This document shows, piece after piece, positions 21,691 through 31,459 of a DNA stretch of 64,000 nucleotides. How positions within the stretch are numbered: the stretch's first letter is position 1; every line of letters begins with the position of its first letter. A program made the position numbers and the translations under genes. Source of the stretch: Achatina immaculata (lineage: Eukaryota; Mollusca; Gastropoda; Stylommatophora; Achatinidae); assembly GCA_009760885.1 (NCBI GenBank), contig CM019692.1, positions 59,137,926-59,201,925 on the forward strand, in the 5' to 3' direction. Below the pieces are notes generated by a model. That model ran no database searches and was not told the DNA's origin. It was given only the letters and a program-made list of their open reading frames with translations.

Positions 21691-21960
21691 GACCCTGTCC
21701 CATCTGTCCGTTAGTACTCCCAGTAACAGGCGTAGCCTGGCTAACGGTGCAGGAATCGCCACAGTCCCCACGGTGGTGGAGTCTGCTAAAGAAGCATTGC
21801 ACACCCCCTACTTTTTAGATGTAGTCCAGGAGTGAACAGTTATCTGCCATACCCCGCTTTCACGCCGATACGATGCTGTGCCTCAAGGCCTCTACAGTAT
21901 CGGCTGCAAAGAACACCAGGTAGCAGTTACATGGAGAAGGCACAAGACAAGACACCATCA
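21690..21960 (-). mobile_element. Dispersed repeat D, copy 1
   Basis: The minus strand matches 39085-39350: 'gttctttgcagccgatactg', 'cagcatcgtatcggcgtg', 'gtgtgcaatgcttctttagc', 'agactccaccaccgtgggg', 'ggacagggtcttggtcagct'. No open frame is conserved between copies and no class-defining ends were seen. I leave the class open. Confidence 0.75.
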
Positions 21961-22077
21961 CTTCACAGTTCGTATCTATTTACTAATTTCTTTCATTTCC
22001 CCAGCTACTCCCCTCCTCCTCCCTTTTTTTAAGAATTGCGTCACACATCTCTATCTGATCATCCATGCTGCTGTTTC

Positions 22078-22405
22078 TCAAATATCATGGGGACAAAAAA
22101 GAACAAAAATATCCATACTACAAGAACTTAATATTGAAGAAGGCTGGCTAGTAAAGATGATTAAAGAGAGAAAACTTAAATATTTTGGACACATTAAACG
22201 TCATGATAATCTAGAGAAGACCGTCTTGGAAGGGTACATAATGGGAAAAAGAAAGAGAGGAAGACCAAAACGAAGATGGCTGCAAGACATCGTTGATGAT
22301 CTGCAAATGGATGCATCAGCAGCAGGCCATCTTGCTCACAACCGAGAGACTTACAGGAGTGCTGTTAGGGAGGCAAAATTCCGCAAGTAACATGCAAATG
22401 ACTGA
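22078..22405 (+). mobile_element. 5'-truncated LINE (AATG-tail family)
   Basis: About 328 bp in one open frame: QISWGQKRTKISILQELNIE, then EGWLVKMIKERKLKYFGHIK, KRKRGRPKRRWLQDIVDD and ETYRSAVREAKFRK. The stop falls three codons before the family norm. A decayed gaatgagtgaat tail follows. No target-site duplication was recognised. Confidence 0.83.
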
Positions 22406-22409
22406 ATGA

Positions 22410-22665
22410 GTGAATCTTGTTCTTGTTATGTCTCCATGTGACCAGAGACAAGATGTTCTTTGCAGCCGACGCGGTGAAGATGTTGAAGTACTGTTGTCGT
22501 GTCGAAGGAGGAGTGCGGCCACGGCAGCTTGCAGACCCGGTGAGTGGAGCTGGAAAGCAGGAGAAAGTGCAGCTCTTCACCGCACACTCCAATGCCCAGG
22601 CCGTTATTTAGAGCACTAACGAAGAAGTGAGACATGGTCTTGGCCAGCTATAAGTTTGCTAGCTC
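22410..22665 (+). mobile_element. Dispersed repeat D, partial copy 2
   Basis: The plus strand has gttctttgcagccgacgcgg, then 'tgaagatgttgaag', and near the end 'catggtcttggccagctata'. These follow the order of 39105-39345. The middle differs, so the copy is rearranged. Confidence 0.55.
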
Positions 22666-22729
22666 TGACATCTATTCCGTCACTCTAGTACAGTCATCTT
22701 CTATCCCAAGCGTTGTATATACATTTCAG

Positions 22730-22973
22730 TGTAAATATAACACAGGCCAGCATATAAATATAGTAGTAGAATATAACAGACCAGCAGTTAAATATGGTAG
22801 AAGAATATAACATAGACCAGCAGTTAAATATAGAAGTAGAATATAACAGACCAGCGGTTAAATATAGGAGTAGAATATAACATAGACCACCAGTTAAATA
22901 TGGTAGTAGAATATAACATAGACTACCAGTTGAATATAAAAGTAGAATATTAAACAGACCAACAGTTAAATAT
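22730..22973. repeat. 36-bp minisatellite, left part
   Basis: Units of about 36 bp (gtagaatataacatagacca plus gcagttaaatatagta), about seven copies. The array continues at 23759 after a LINE insertion. Confidence 0.92.
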
Positions 22974-23758
22974 CTCTCTCCCTGAACCGTAAGTGCCCAG
23001 GGCACATGGGGCTTCAGCAAGGGTTTTCCACAAATGCCTGTCCTTCGCCTTTTTTTCTGCTCTTGCCCAGGTGAGCCCTCTATTGCTCAACATCCTTTCT
23101 GTTGTTCTTCTCCATGTCTCTTTTGGTCTACTCTTACTTCTGTTCCCCTGTGGTGTCCATCTTAGTGCTATTTTTGGTAGTGAGTTGTCAGTCATTCGGA
23201 GCACATGTCCCAACCATCGCCAGCGTCTTTCCTGAATAATTGTTGTCAGTGGTTTCATCTGCATTTCTGCTAATAAAATGTTATTTCTTATGGTGTTTGG
23301 CCAAAATATTTTTCTAATTCTTCGTAAACATTTAGTCTGGAAAGAATTCAACTTGTTTTCTATGGTTTTGGTGATTTTCCAGCATTCACTTCCATAGAGT
23401 AGTACACTTAGAACATTACTCTTAAATATCCTGATTTTCATATTTATGCTTAGTTTTTTTGATTTCCATATATTCTGTAGCATTGCAAAAGCCTGGTTTG
23501 CTCTAGTAAGTCTGCTGTTGATGTCCTCTGTGCTGTCTCCATTTTCTACTACTCTGCTGCCAAGGTATACAAATTCGTTGACCTCCTCCACTAACTTGTT
23601 ATCTACTCTGAGTACATTTCTGTTGTTCACATTTTGCTTCATTAACTTTGTCTTTCCTACGTTGATCTTTAGTCCTATGTTGTTTGCATTCTGAGTTAGC
23701 TTGTTTATTTTATCTTGCATATCTTTGTGACTGCTTGATAATAGACAAATGTCGTCCG
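22974..23758 (-). mobile_element. 5'-truncated LINE with reverse transcriptase C-terminal half
   Basis: A 785-bp minus-strand insert in the 36-bp minisatellite, with a perfect 14-bp target-site duplication (caacagttaaatat) at 22960-22973 and 23759-23772. The frame starts at the catalytic ADD of the reverse transcriptase (ADDICLLSSS). It continues through INVGKTKLM, FVYLGSRVVENG, LLYGSECWKITK, CLRRIRKIFWPNTIRNN, RRWRWLGHVLRM, ending AEAPCALGTYGSG. This covers palm motifs C to E, the thumb and the connection region. The frame is open throughout. The apparent extra N-terminal residues come from minisatellite sequence and are not LINE. The 3' end is a short (ga)n tail. A related copy is at 55975-56362. 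Confidence 0.93.
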
Positions 23759-23840
23759 CAACAGTTAAATATAGTAGTGGAATATAACATAGACCAGCAG
23801 TTGAATATAATAGTAGAATATAACATAGACCAGCTGTAAA
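23759..23840. repeat. 36-bp minisatellite, right part
   Basis: Two more units of the array at 22730-22973, displaced by the LINE. Confidence 0.9.
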
Positions 23841-24834
23841 TCTCTCCAAACCGCCATGTCTCGTGTTGTGACCGAAGATCTTTCTAACTTTGTTGGTGTT
23901 GCCAGTTTTCTTCCTCACCTAGTCCCATCAACATCTCTTTATTTGAATGTCTTTCTATCCATGATATTCTAAGTGCCCTACTATAATACTTCATTTCGAA
24001 TGCAGTTATTCTCTTTTCTGGTGATTTGTTAAGCGTTCACGTTTCGTATCCGTGCGTTGTCGCCGGGAATATCTAAGCTCTTAGTAAACATCCTTGCTTT
24101 CTTGGTGGTACCCTGCCATATATTCTTTACTTGCGCTAGTACAGATTCGGAAAGTACAGATGACACAATCCAAGTCATTGTTGGATAACTGTTCGTCGTA
24201 ACAACATGTTTGATTGTAAACTATCGACTTGTCTTCCCAGATTTGAAAAAAAAAAACAAAACAAAGAACTAATTGATCTCTGGCTCCGAAACGATCCTCA
24301 CGGGAATCTAAAGGAACACCGCGTTATAAAAATAACAGAGCAGGTTCGTGTCCATGAAGAAGAAATATTTGTTCTCGGAAATGGAAGTCAAGGGATGTCA
24401 GTGTCCTTTCATGGAAGTGACGACGAAAGAAAGATGTCTTTGTCGTTTAAAAAAAAAAAAGTGACACGAAGCATGTTTGTACAGCAAACCAGGAGACAGT
24501 CGGTGTTTATTTCAAATTGACTGTAACACATAAATAGACCTACCCAACATGAGCTCAAGGCGTGTGTGTTTAGAATCAGGAACAGGTATTAAAAGACCGC
24601 TGGACACTCTAACTAGGATTTGAAATATTGTCCTTAGGTTTGCTCTTAAGGCCTCGCAAACTTTCTGGGGAGACTTTAAGACATCTAGTCATTCGGTCAG
24701 GAATCTGACTGAGCACTCTGACAGTCCTGTATTTGCATTCTGTCGGTGGACGCCAACATTTCTCGCCAGTTTGGGGATCCTACAAGTTTATTTCACGAGC
24801 TCAGGAAATGAATGAATGAATGAGATGGAGGGAT

Positions 24835-24837
<3 letters not shown>
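23841..24837. other. Unassigned DNA with possible LINE remnants
   Basis: The minus strand between 23850 and 24120 has weak LINE-like wording (blocks resembling LLGT-W-...-FWR-C), but no block I can assign firmly. The 104-codon plus-strand frame at 24206-24520 is Lys/Glu rich with two A-run-encoded lysine tracts and no recognised domain. Confidence 0.4.
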
Positions 24838-24865
<28 letters not shown>

Positions 24866-25078
24866 GAGAGCAACTGATTTGTCACTGTTTCAGTTGCTGT
24901 TGACTCTGGTTTCAAGAGAGAGTGAGAGAGAGAGAGAGAGCAACTGATTTGTCACTGTTTCAGTTGCTGTTGACTCTGGTTTCAAGAGAGAGAGAGAGAG
25001 TGAGAGAGAGTGAGAGAGAGAGTGAGAGAGTGAGAGAGAGTGAGAGTGAGAGAGAGAAAGTGAGAGAGAGAGAGAGAT
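24838..25078. repeat. GA-rich array with a two-copy 70-bp core
   Basis: The block caactgatttgtcactgttt, then cagttgctgttgactctggt, occurs twice (about 24870-24915 and 24940-24985) inside a long imperfect (ga)n tract. Confidence 0.9.
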
Positions 25079-25187
25079 GAAGCAGAGAATTACACACGTT
25101 TATGCAATATTTAACTGGTGATGATAATCGATGATGCCATTACTTGTTCTGTTTACCGGAAATAACCCAAGAGGTCATTTGGACCTA

Positions 25188-25445
25188 CGAAAGATTCTTA
25201 ACTTTTTTTTTTCTTTTGGCCGCGGACCCCCATTCCAGCCCGAGAACAACTGTGGCCCCTCATTGGAAAAGTGCCAATAAATAGAATCCATACGATGTCA
25301 ACATCTTTACTTTAACTCAAGCCCATGATCTAAAAATATTAAAACACAATCCATTGACCCCCAACCACCCCCTTCCTTAAAAGAAAAAAAAACTCCTTCT
25401 GTGGACCCTCTGTGGGTCATTGGACCCTGGGTCAAGAACTAATGG
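25188..25445. mobile_element. Possible hAT-like MITE
   Basis: The left side reads attcttaactttttttttc then ggccgcggaccccc. The right side, as complement, reads agttcttgacccagggtcca. 'Ttctt(a/g)ac' ends with 'ccgcgga' subterminal blocks are typical of hAT-like MITEs. Inverted-repeat identity is partial and no target-site duplication was seen. Confidence 0.35.
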
Positions 25446-26261
25446 TCTACAGCCAATCCATTTTTACGAACTCTTTCACTCCAGAAGAACACTTACACTG
25501 CTGGTAGATCTGGCCATCTCCGCGAAGCAAAGCGCTGAAGGATATGTAGGTAAAATCTAAATAAAATGAAAAGTAGCACATTTCTGACCGAACCCACGTT
25601 TCTAAATTATAAAGTAATGTCTTTCCAAATTCTTTCTGATCGAAATTTATTCTAGCAGAGGATGGAAATTAATTCGGGAATTGTTGAAAGAGTTAAGTGA
25701 TTCTGTTCCTTTTATCAAAAAATCACCAGATCTATTCAGGATTGTAGAGCCCAAGTCCTAAAGTTGGAATTCGGAAGAACTTTTTTGGTAGAGTCGGGCG
25801 AAAAGTGACATTTCCGAACAGCTGGGAGTGTTGAGTCAAACAACTGGGAACACAAGGGTTAAAGAGTTTAGAGTAGAAAGTTTGGATACAAGGACTCTTC
25901 CGCTCTGGATCTAGCATAGCCATGTTCCGTAACAGTCAGCATGAAGAGGAATGTAGGACACATGTAGTTCTATATCCTGCCTGTGAAAGTCATCAGTGGA
26001 TTTTAGTTTTTACACGTGCTTTATTTTTTACTTGTACTTTATCTTGTCGTTTTGTTGCTCTGAAGATTGGGGAGGTCCTTTTAGTTCTGATCAATGTTCA
26101 TGATTGTGTTGATGCCAATAGAAGGACGTTTCCATAGTCTTACTCATAAACTCGAACATCCACAAAAATGAAGATAGGGCCATGCCCTCCTAGTGAGCAC
26201 CAAAGTGTCCTCTAACGTTTTCCGGTTCGGGGGCAGAATTTTCAGTCCATGAACAGATGTA
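25446..26261. other. Unassigned DNA
   Basis: No gene, transposon end or array seen. Confidence 0.5.
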
Positions 26262-26522
26262 TTTTCGGTGCCCACATGTGCATAGCAACATCAAATGTCT
26301 TCTCTATGCTCAGATATGCGTAGTAACATCAAATGTCTTCTCTGTGCTCAGATATGCGTAGTAACATCAAATGTCTTCTCAGTGCTCAGATATGCGTAGT
26401 AACATCAAATGTCTTCTCTGTGCTCAGATGTGCATAGTAACATCAAATGTCTTCTCAGTGCTCAGATATGCGTAGTAACATCAAATGTCTTCTCAGTGCT
26501 CAGATGTGCATAGTAACATCAA
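26262..26522. repeat. 38-bp minisatellite, about 6-7 units
   Basis: Units of 38 bp (tcagatatgcgtagtaacat plus caaatgtcttctctgtgc). Variants 'tgtgcat' and 'tatgcgt' are interspersed. Confidence 0.93.
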
Positions 26523-26675
26523 AATGCAATTTATAAATGAAAGCTTTCAGTTGAAAACGTACTAAAATCCAAGATATCAGAAAAACAAACTCATATAGCG
26601 CTGTCAATTTTTTTTAGTTCTAAAGGCACAGCGTAACATCATAAAGTTGAAAAATAAAAGCACGTTTTGTTTATT

Positions 26676-26771
26676 TATTGCGCGGCACACATAATGTCGT
26701 GCGCGTCACACATAATGTCATGCGCGGCACATATAATGTTGTGCTCTGCACATACAATGTCGTGTGCGGCA
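26676..26771. repeat. 21-bp tandem repeat, about 4.5 units
   Basis: Units of 21 bp (gcgcggcacacataatgtcg plus t). Being a multiple of three, it gives a short frame of repeating residues that should not be read as a protein. Confidence 0.9.
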
Positions 26772-26879
26772 TTTTTTTTTCTTTTGAACGGCCGCACTGT
26801 ACTTCAGTCAGAGTTAAGCTTCTCTTGTGGGGAAAGGGGGGGGGGGGGGCTGGAGTCTGGCCAGGTCTTCTTGTATAGA

Positions 26880-27235
26880 TGATGTCTCAACCTGCAATGT
26901 CCTGTTCTCAGTCGAAATATTCATTATCAGTTTGTCATTTCTTGAAAGCCTATAGCATTCGTCACCTGTTTTTGCTGTGGGTTGTTGTTCTGCTCATTAG
27001 TTATTATCTATGGCTTTTTGTCTGTTCTTTATTTCGTCATATGTTGTGCTTCTGTCAGTCAGATGCACTCTTCTTACCAGTCTGTCAGTATCTGCATTTC
27101 CAAACCTTGTTGCCTTGCAGGGATGGCTGGGGATAGCCAAAAACTACGGAAGCACACGCGAAAGAAGACGGACGTAGTGGACCCCAGGCGCCAAGTGACG
27201 CAGATATGCAAAGCCCTACAATACAACGCATCTTA

Positions 27236-27277
<42 letters not shown>

Positions 27278-28003
27278 ACCCTTTAAAAATAAAGATTATT
27301 CATTAAAGATTATTCTCTCTCTCCCCCCCCCCATGACATATTGATTATATAATCCGCTTCCTACAATGGCAGGCTCTTATAGCTCAGTAACCTGGCAGTG
27401 TTGACAATGGAATCCTATTATAACACGCAGGCGTAGGTCCACCGTCAAACTCTCATAGCATTTCGAACTTAAAAAAAAAAAGATGTTTACACTACGTGAA
27501 GTTGACCTACCCCAGAAACAATCGTAATGTTTAACTCTCCAGACCCGTCCCACCGCCGAAACATCCCCAGTATAAATCTGTCCAAGTACGGAAACACCGA
27601 AATATATAAACAGTCTGTCCCAGATGTTCTCGAAACATCACAATTTTAACACCAGGCAGTCGAGAATAGAAGTGTTTTAACGTTAACCACGGTGTGATTA
27701 GTACAGGCTTGCACTAATATCGACGTATCGCGTTACCGACAAAATTTTCTCACAGAACCCAAGAAAGCACCGAGTGCCAAACTAGCTTAGTTTTATATTC
27801 GGCTAAAATACGCCATGTTTACTTGTATTATAGCTTCGCCATCTTAGTGCTGCTTGTTAGTGAGATGGTAAGTCTTACTTTCCACAGATAAGCCTGACAG
27901 TCAGTGCCGGATTTAGGAGTTTAAGCTAAACAAGCTACAGCTTAGGGCTTAACTTTTTTTTTTTAAAGTGGGGTGGGGGGTGGGAGGCTCCAAGCTTTAT
28001 GTA
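26880..28003. other. Unassigned DNA with a (CT) microsatellite
   Basis: A perfect (ct)n run at 27239-27276. No gene or element end recognised elsewhere. Confidence 0.5.
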
Positions 28004-28011
28004 GCTTAGAG

Positions 28012-28163
28012 CAGTGTTTCCCAATTTTTTTTTTTTTGCTTTGTTTTTGTGAGTTGGGGGGGGGCACTTAGAATATATTTATGTTTTTTTCAGAACTTTA
28101 GATGACTATTATGCTGGGCATGGTGGGGCATCCGTCAGAATCTTTGAAGAGTTGAGATGGGGC

Positions 28164-28199
<36 letters not shown>

Positions 28200-28214
28200 A
28201 GTTGAAAAACACTG
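28012..28214. mobile_element. hAT-like MITE, 203 bp
   Basis: Inverted ends cagtgtttcccaattttt (left) and, as complement, cagtgtttttcaacttgtgt (right). Flanking 8-mers gcttagag and gtttagca match at five of eight positions, consistent with an aged 8-bp target-site duplication as hAT elements make. The interior holds G-rich and (ct)n simple sequence, no coding. Confidence 0.55.
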
Positions 28215-30380
28215 GTTTAGCAGGTCAACAAGTCTAAATCCACCATTGCTGGTAGGTGTATTCTGAGTAAATTTCTCTTGTGGCAAACAAAAGTCATTGC
28301 TGATATTTCCAGCAATCAGAAAGTGTATAGTTAGGATAGTTAGCAAAATGTCACTGTGGTATTCTCATGTGTTCTTCGTTTTATTGTGTGCGCCGGATTC
28401 TGATCATGCGAAATATAATATTATATGTGTCAAAGTGAGCACGTGCTGTCCATGTTAACTGTGACATTACGTGTGACAAAATTCTCATAATTTGCTCAGC
28501 ACACTGTATATAACATCCTGCCTATCACATTCCGATGATCTCCCTTCGAATTCTATCTATATAAACTGATGTGCGTCAAATTCCGATCATTCTTTCGACT
28601 TCCCGCCAAGCCCACACAAAGCCTGGCTCTTATGCCTTGTTTGATCTGCTTTCATTTTCGTTTGCGCTGGGTTTTTTTTTTTTAAAGGCATTTCCAGGTT
28701 ATTAGGGCTAAGAGAATCAGACCTGGCCATGACCTTATTTCATTTCTTTGTAAAAAGATGTTCCCAAGTACACACGGATCCGTTTCATAAGCCGGGTTAC
28801 ATAGTAGAGCACGGGTAGACATCCTTTCTTTCAATAGGGGTGCCAGGTGCCATGTTTATGAGTGACCATATTCGTCGATGATGAAGTTAATAAATGAGGG
28901 CAGTAGTAATAAAGATAAAACTATAAAACTTGGAATACTATTCACTTCACAGTAATATTATGTTATAGTGTGAGACTTGCATCTTCTAATTATGGGTGAG
29001 GGCGAAAGAGAGAATGGGCTGGATGGTTTCGTTTACTGGACCAGATCCTGGGTGCGGTTATTTTGTCAACCCCATGCATAACTCCGGATTCTGCATGGGA
29101 AATCTTGCTTCTTGCAAAATGATTTTTAAGTAAAGCCATCGTCACCAAACTCAGTTCATCACGATCCGTATGCTTCAAGGTCGCCACAGCGTTGGCTGCA
29201 AAAGAGTAAAATATTCAGTTACGGTGGGGAAGGGGAAAAAAAAACAAAGGAAATTGCACGGAAGCTCAGCAATGTGACCTTTCTTTGGAAAGGGGGGGGG
29301 GGGAGGTTGGGTGAAAGAGGCGGGAAGAAAAATGATAAAGCAATCTTGTCAGAAACAGTGTCCCCCAAAGTTCCGGGTAATCCGCCGATCTGGAATACGA
29401 GACGCGGGAATACCGGAGTTGTTAGGCTAATTCTAGGCTTGCCTTTCTCGCAGCTCGACAACCTGATACAGGCTGTCCTTGGAGATGTCGCTATTTGCAA
29501 AAGGTAATCATTCACCCTTCTTTCCAATTCCTTAGTCCCTCCCCCCCCCCCCCAACCACCTTTTCAGCTCTGAGTCATCCCGTTATTCGAGTGTCTTTTG
29601 TCTGTGTATCTCAGGTACACACTGCGCGTGTGTATGTGAGTGTGTTGTTGTTTTTTTTTTTTCGTTCTTTTACTTGTCGTATTGTTCATTGCGCGGTGAT
29701 GTAGTGATTAAAAATGTAAATTTCCAGACAAGCAGGTAATTGAGGTAAGTGATATGGCGTAACATGCATTTATGGATAAAATGTAAAAATTAAACTCTAA
29801 CATCAACAACATGTGCTCTTTCAATTCTAACAGACAGCAAAGTGCGCTCCCCTGCCTAAGAAAAGATTCCAGGTTCGATTCCTCATTAGGGCTGAATTTT
29901 TTTTTTCCCCTATCGACCACACCGTGGTCGGCTTAACCTCAAGACATGGGTACCCCTGGGGGAGGGGGGATAGGGGGTCTCTGAGATAGTAAATTCAGCG
30001 AAGACAAGTATTGGTGGGTCAATCTACTTCACAATGCTGTGGGTTATGATTATGAAGGCAGTAACACTTCGCAGTCACTGTAGCGTGGAACGGCTACCAC
30101 CTAACACATATTTATCATAGCTCTATCTGACTGTTGAATGGGTACAGCAGTAGCACAACAGTTATCATGTTTTTAGTGGTTCCCCCCACCCCCACCCCCG
30201 GCACTTCATTTCTTTGCTGTCTTACAGCCAATCATATACTCCATCGCGCGGAACATTGCCAGACATCTCTTGCAAGATCCACGTCGTAATCAATCAATAT
30301 TGATCGTATAATCCTCTGTGAAAAATGACATTGCGTGGCCATGTTGACAATAAAACCCTTATATAACCTGCAGTATGACA
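28215..30380. other. Unassigned DNA with one tRNA-like B box
   Basis: A B-box block (ggttcgattcc, 29872-29882) preceded by a poor A-box region could be an old SINE head. G runs and C runs lie at 29292-29302 and 29540-29555. No coding sequence was recognised across 2.1 kb. Confidence 0.4.
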
Positions 30381-30384
30381 GACG

Positions 30385-30625
30385 ATCCTTGCCACGAAAA
30401 GCTTCCACGTGGACACCACAGGGCAAAAAAAGCCCGGGACGACATAAAGAGAGACACGGAGATGTACAGCAGAGAGAATGCTAGAGAACATAGGACCGAC
30501 ACGGAAGAACAGTCAAGAAGATGGAGAAGGACCGACATGAGTGGAAATCTCTTGCTACAAGCAACCCCATGTGTCTGAGCACTGGAGAGAATGAGAACGA
30601 ATGAATGAACGAACGAACGGACTTT
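30385..30625 (+). pseudogene. LINE 3' end fragment (EWKSLA family)
   Basis: The plus strand encodes KKARDDIKRDTEMYSRENAR, a frameshift, then DRHEWKSLATSNPMCLSTGE and a (gaac/gaat)n tail at 30594-30618. The nucleotide block 'gagtggaaatctcttgct' is shared with 54575-54595, which has the same C-terminus (WKSLASTGPMC). This is a LINE ORF2 end of a family distinct from the AATG-tail one. Confidence 0.6.
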
Positions 30626-31017
30626 ATTTTCAGAGGGTTAAGAATTGGGCACCCAGGCCCGTCTACCATTCTGCCCTTATAAAAGAGAGAGAGAGAGGAG
30701 AGGGAGAGCCAGAGAGAAAAAGGAGAGACAGAGATAGAGTACGCAATAAGCAGTGGTGATAATCCGACCTAGAACTACAACATTAACATGTTAAGACTGT
30801 TTAAGCTTTTCCTGGGCCTGACATATCATAATGTTAACTTTATACTGACAAATCATAATGTTAACTTGATACGGCCGTCTTGTCGCTGGGACTTCGATAT
30901 TAGCAGTATAAATGTGCCCAAGCTTGGAAACACCAACATTTAAACAGCCTAGATTACAAACGCCACAATTTTAGCTCTGCCGACTCACGGGCCAGGCGGT
31001 TCTTAACCTTTCTAATT

Positions 31018-31126
31018 GAAACAGAAACAAACACACACACACACACATTCACCATACTTTCATGTGCCGAAGAGCCTTAATGGCATGGAAATGGGGATTT
31101 TACCTTACCTTTACCCACCCACCCAC

Positions 31127-31163
<37 letters not shown>

Positions 31164-31190
31164 GAGTGTGTGAGAGAGAGAGAGAGACGT
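31018..31190. repeat. Simple repeats with a SINE tail-like block
   Basis: A (ac)n run at 31029-31047, then 'aatggcatggaaatggggat tttacc', which resembles the end of SINE family B (52575-52600 and 61060-61107), then (ga)n and (gaca)n runs to 31190. Confidence 0.6.
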
Positions 31191-31459
31191 GATTTAAGTT
31201 GCGGCAAATAGACAATTTTTGACGAAAGAAACACCCCAGGCATATCAAACTTAAAGAAGGTGTTGACGCTGTCCGATAGATGGCATGGAGCGCTTAATCA
31301 GAAGGGCGCCATTTTCAACATGGCCGTGCCCATAGCTGAAGAAAAAAAAAGAAGAGAAGCAAAGAGCACTCATCAGATTTTTTTGTGATAGGAGAGCGGT
31401 AAGCCTCGTAAAACTCATGAAAGAATGCTGCAACAGCGTGGAAATGCATGCTGTAAAAG

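Noticed and set aside
22950..23918. A 322-residue protein with a novel N-terminus
   Set aside because: The N-terminal ~50 residues are translated minisatellite sequence outside the LINE target-site duplication.
24206..24520. 104-codon Lys/Glu-rich protein
   Set aside because: It depends on two A runs and has no domain, no flanking exon signals and no support from context.
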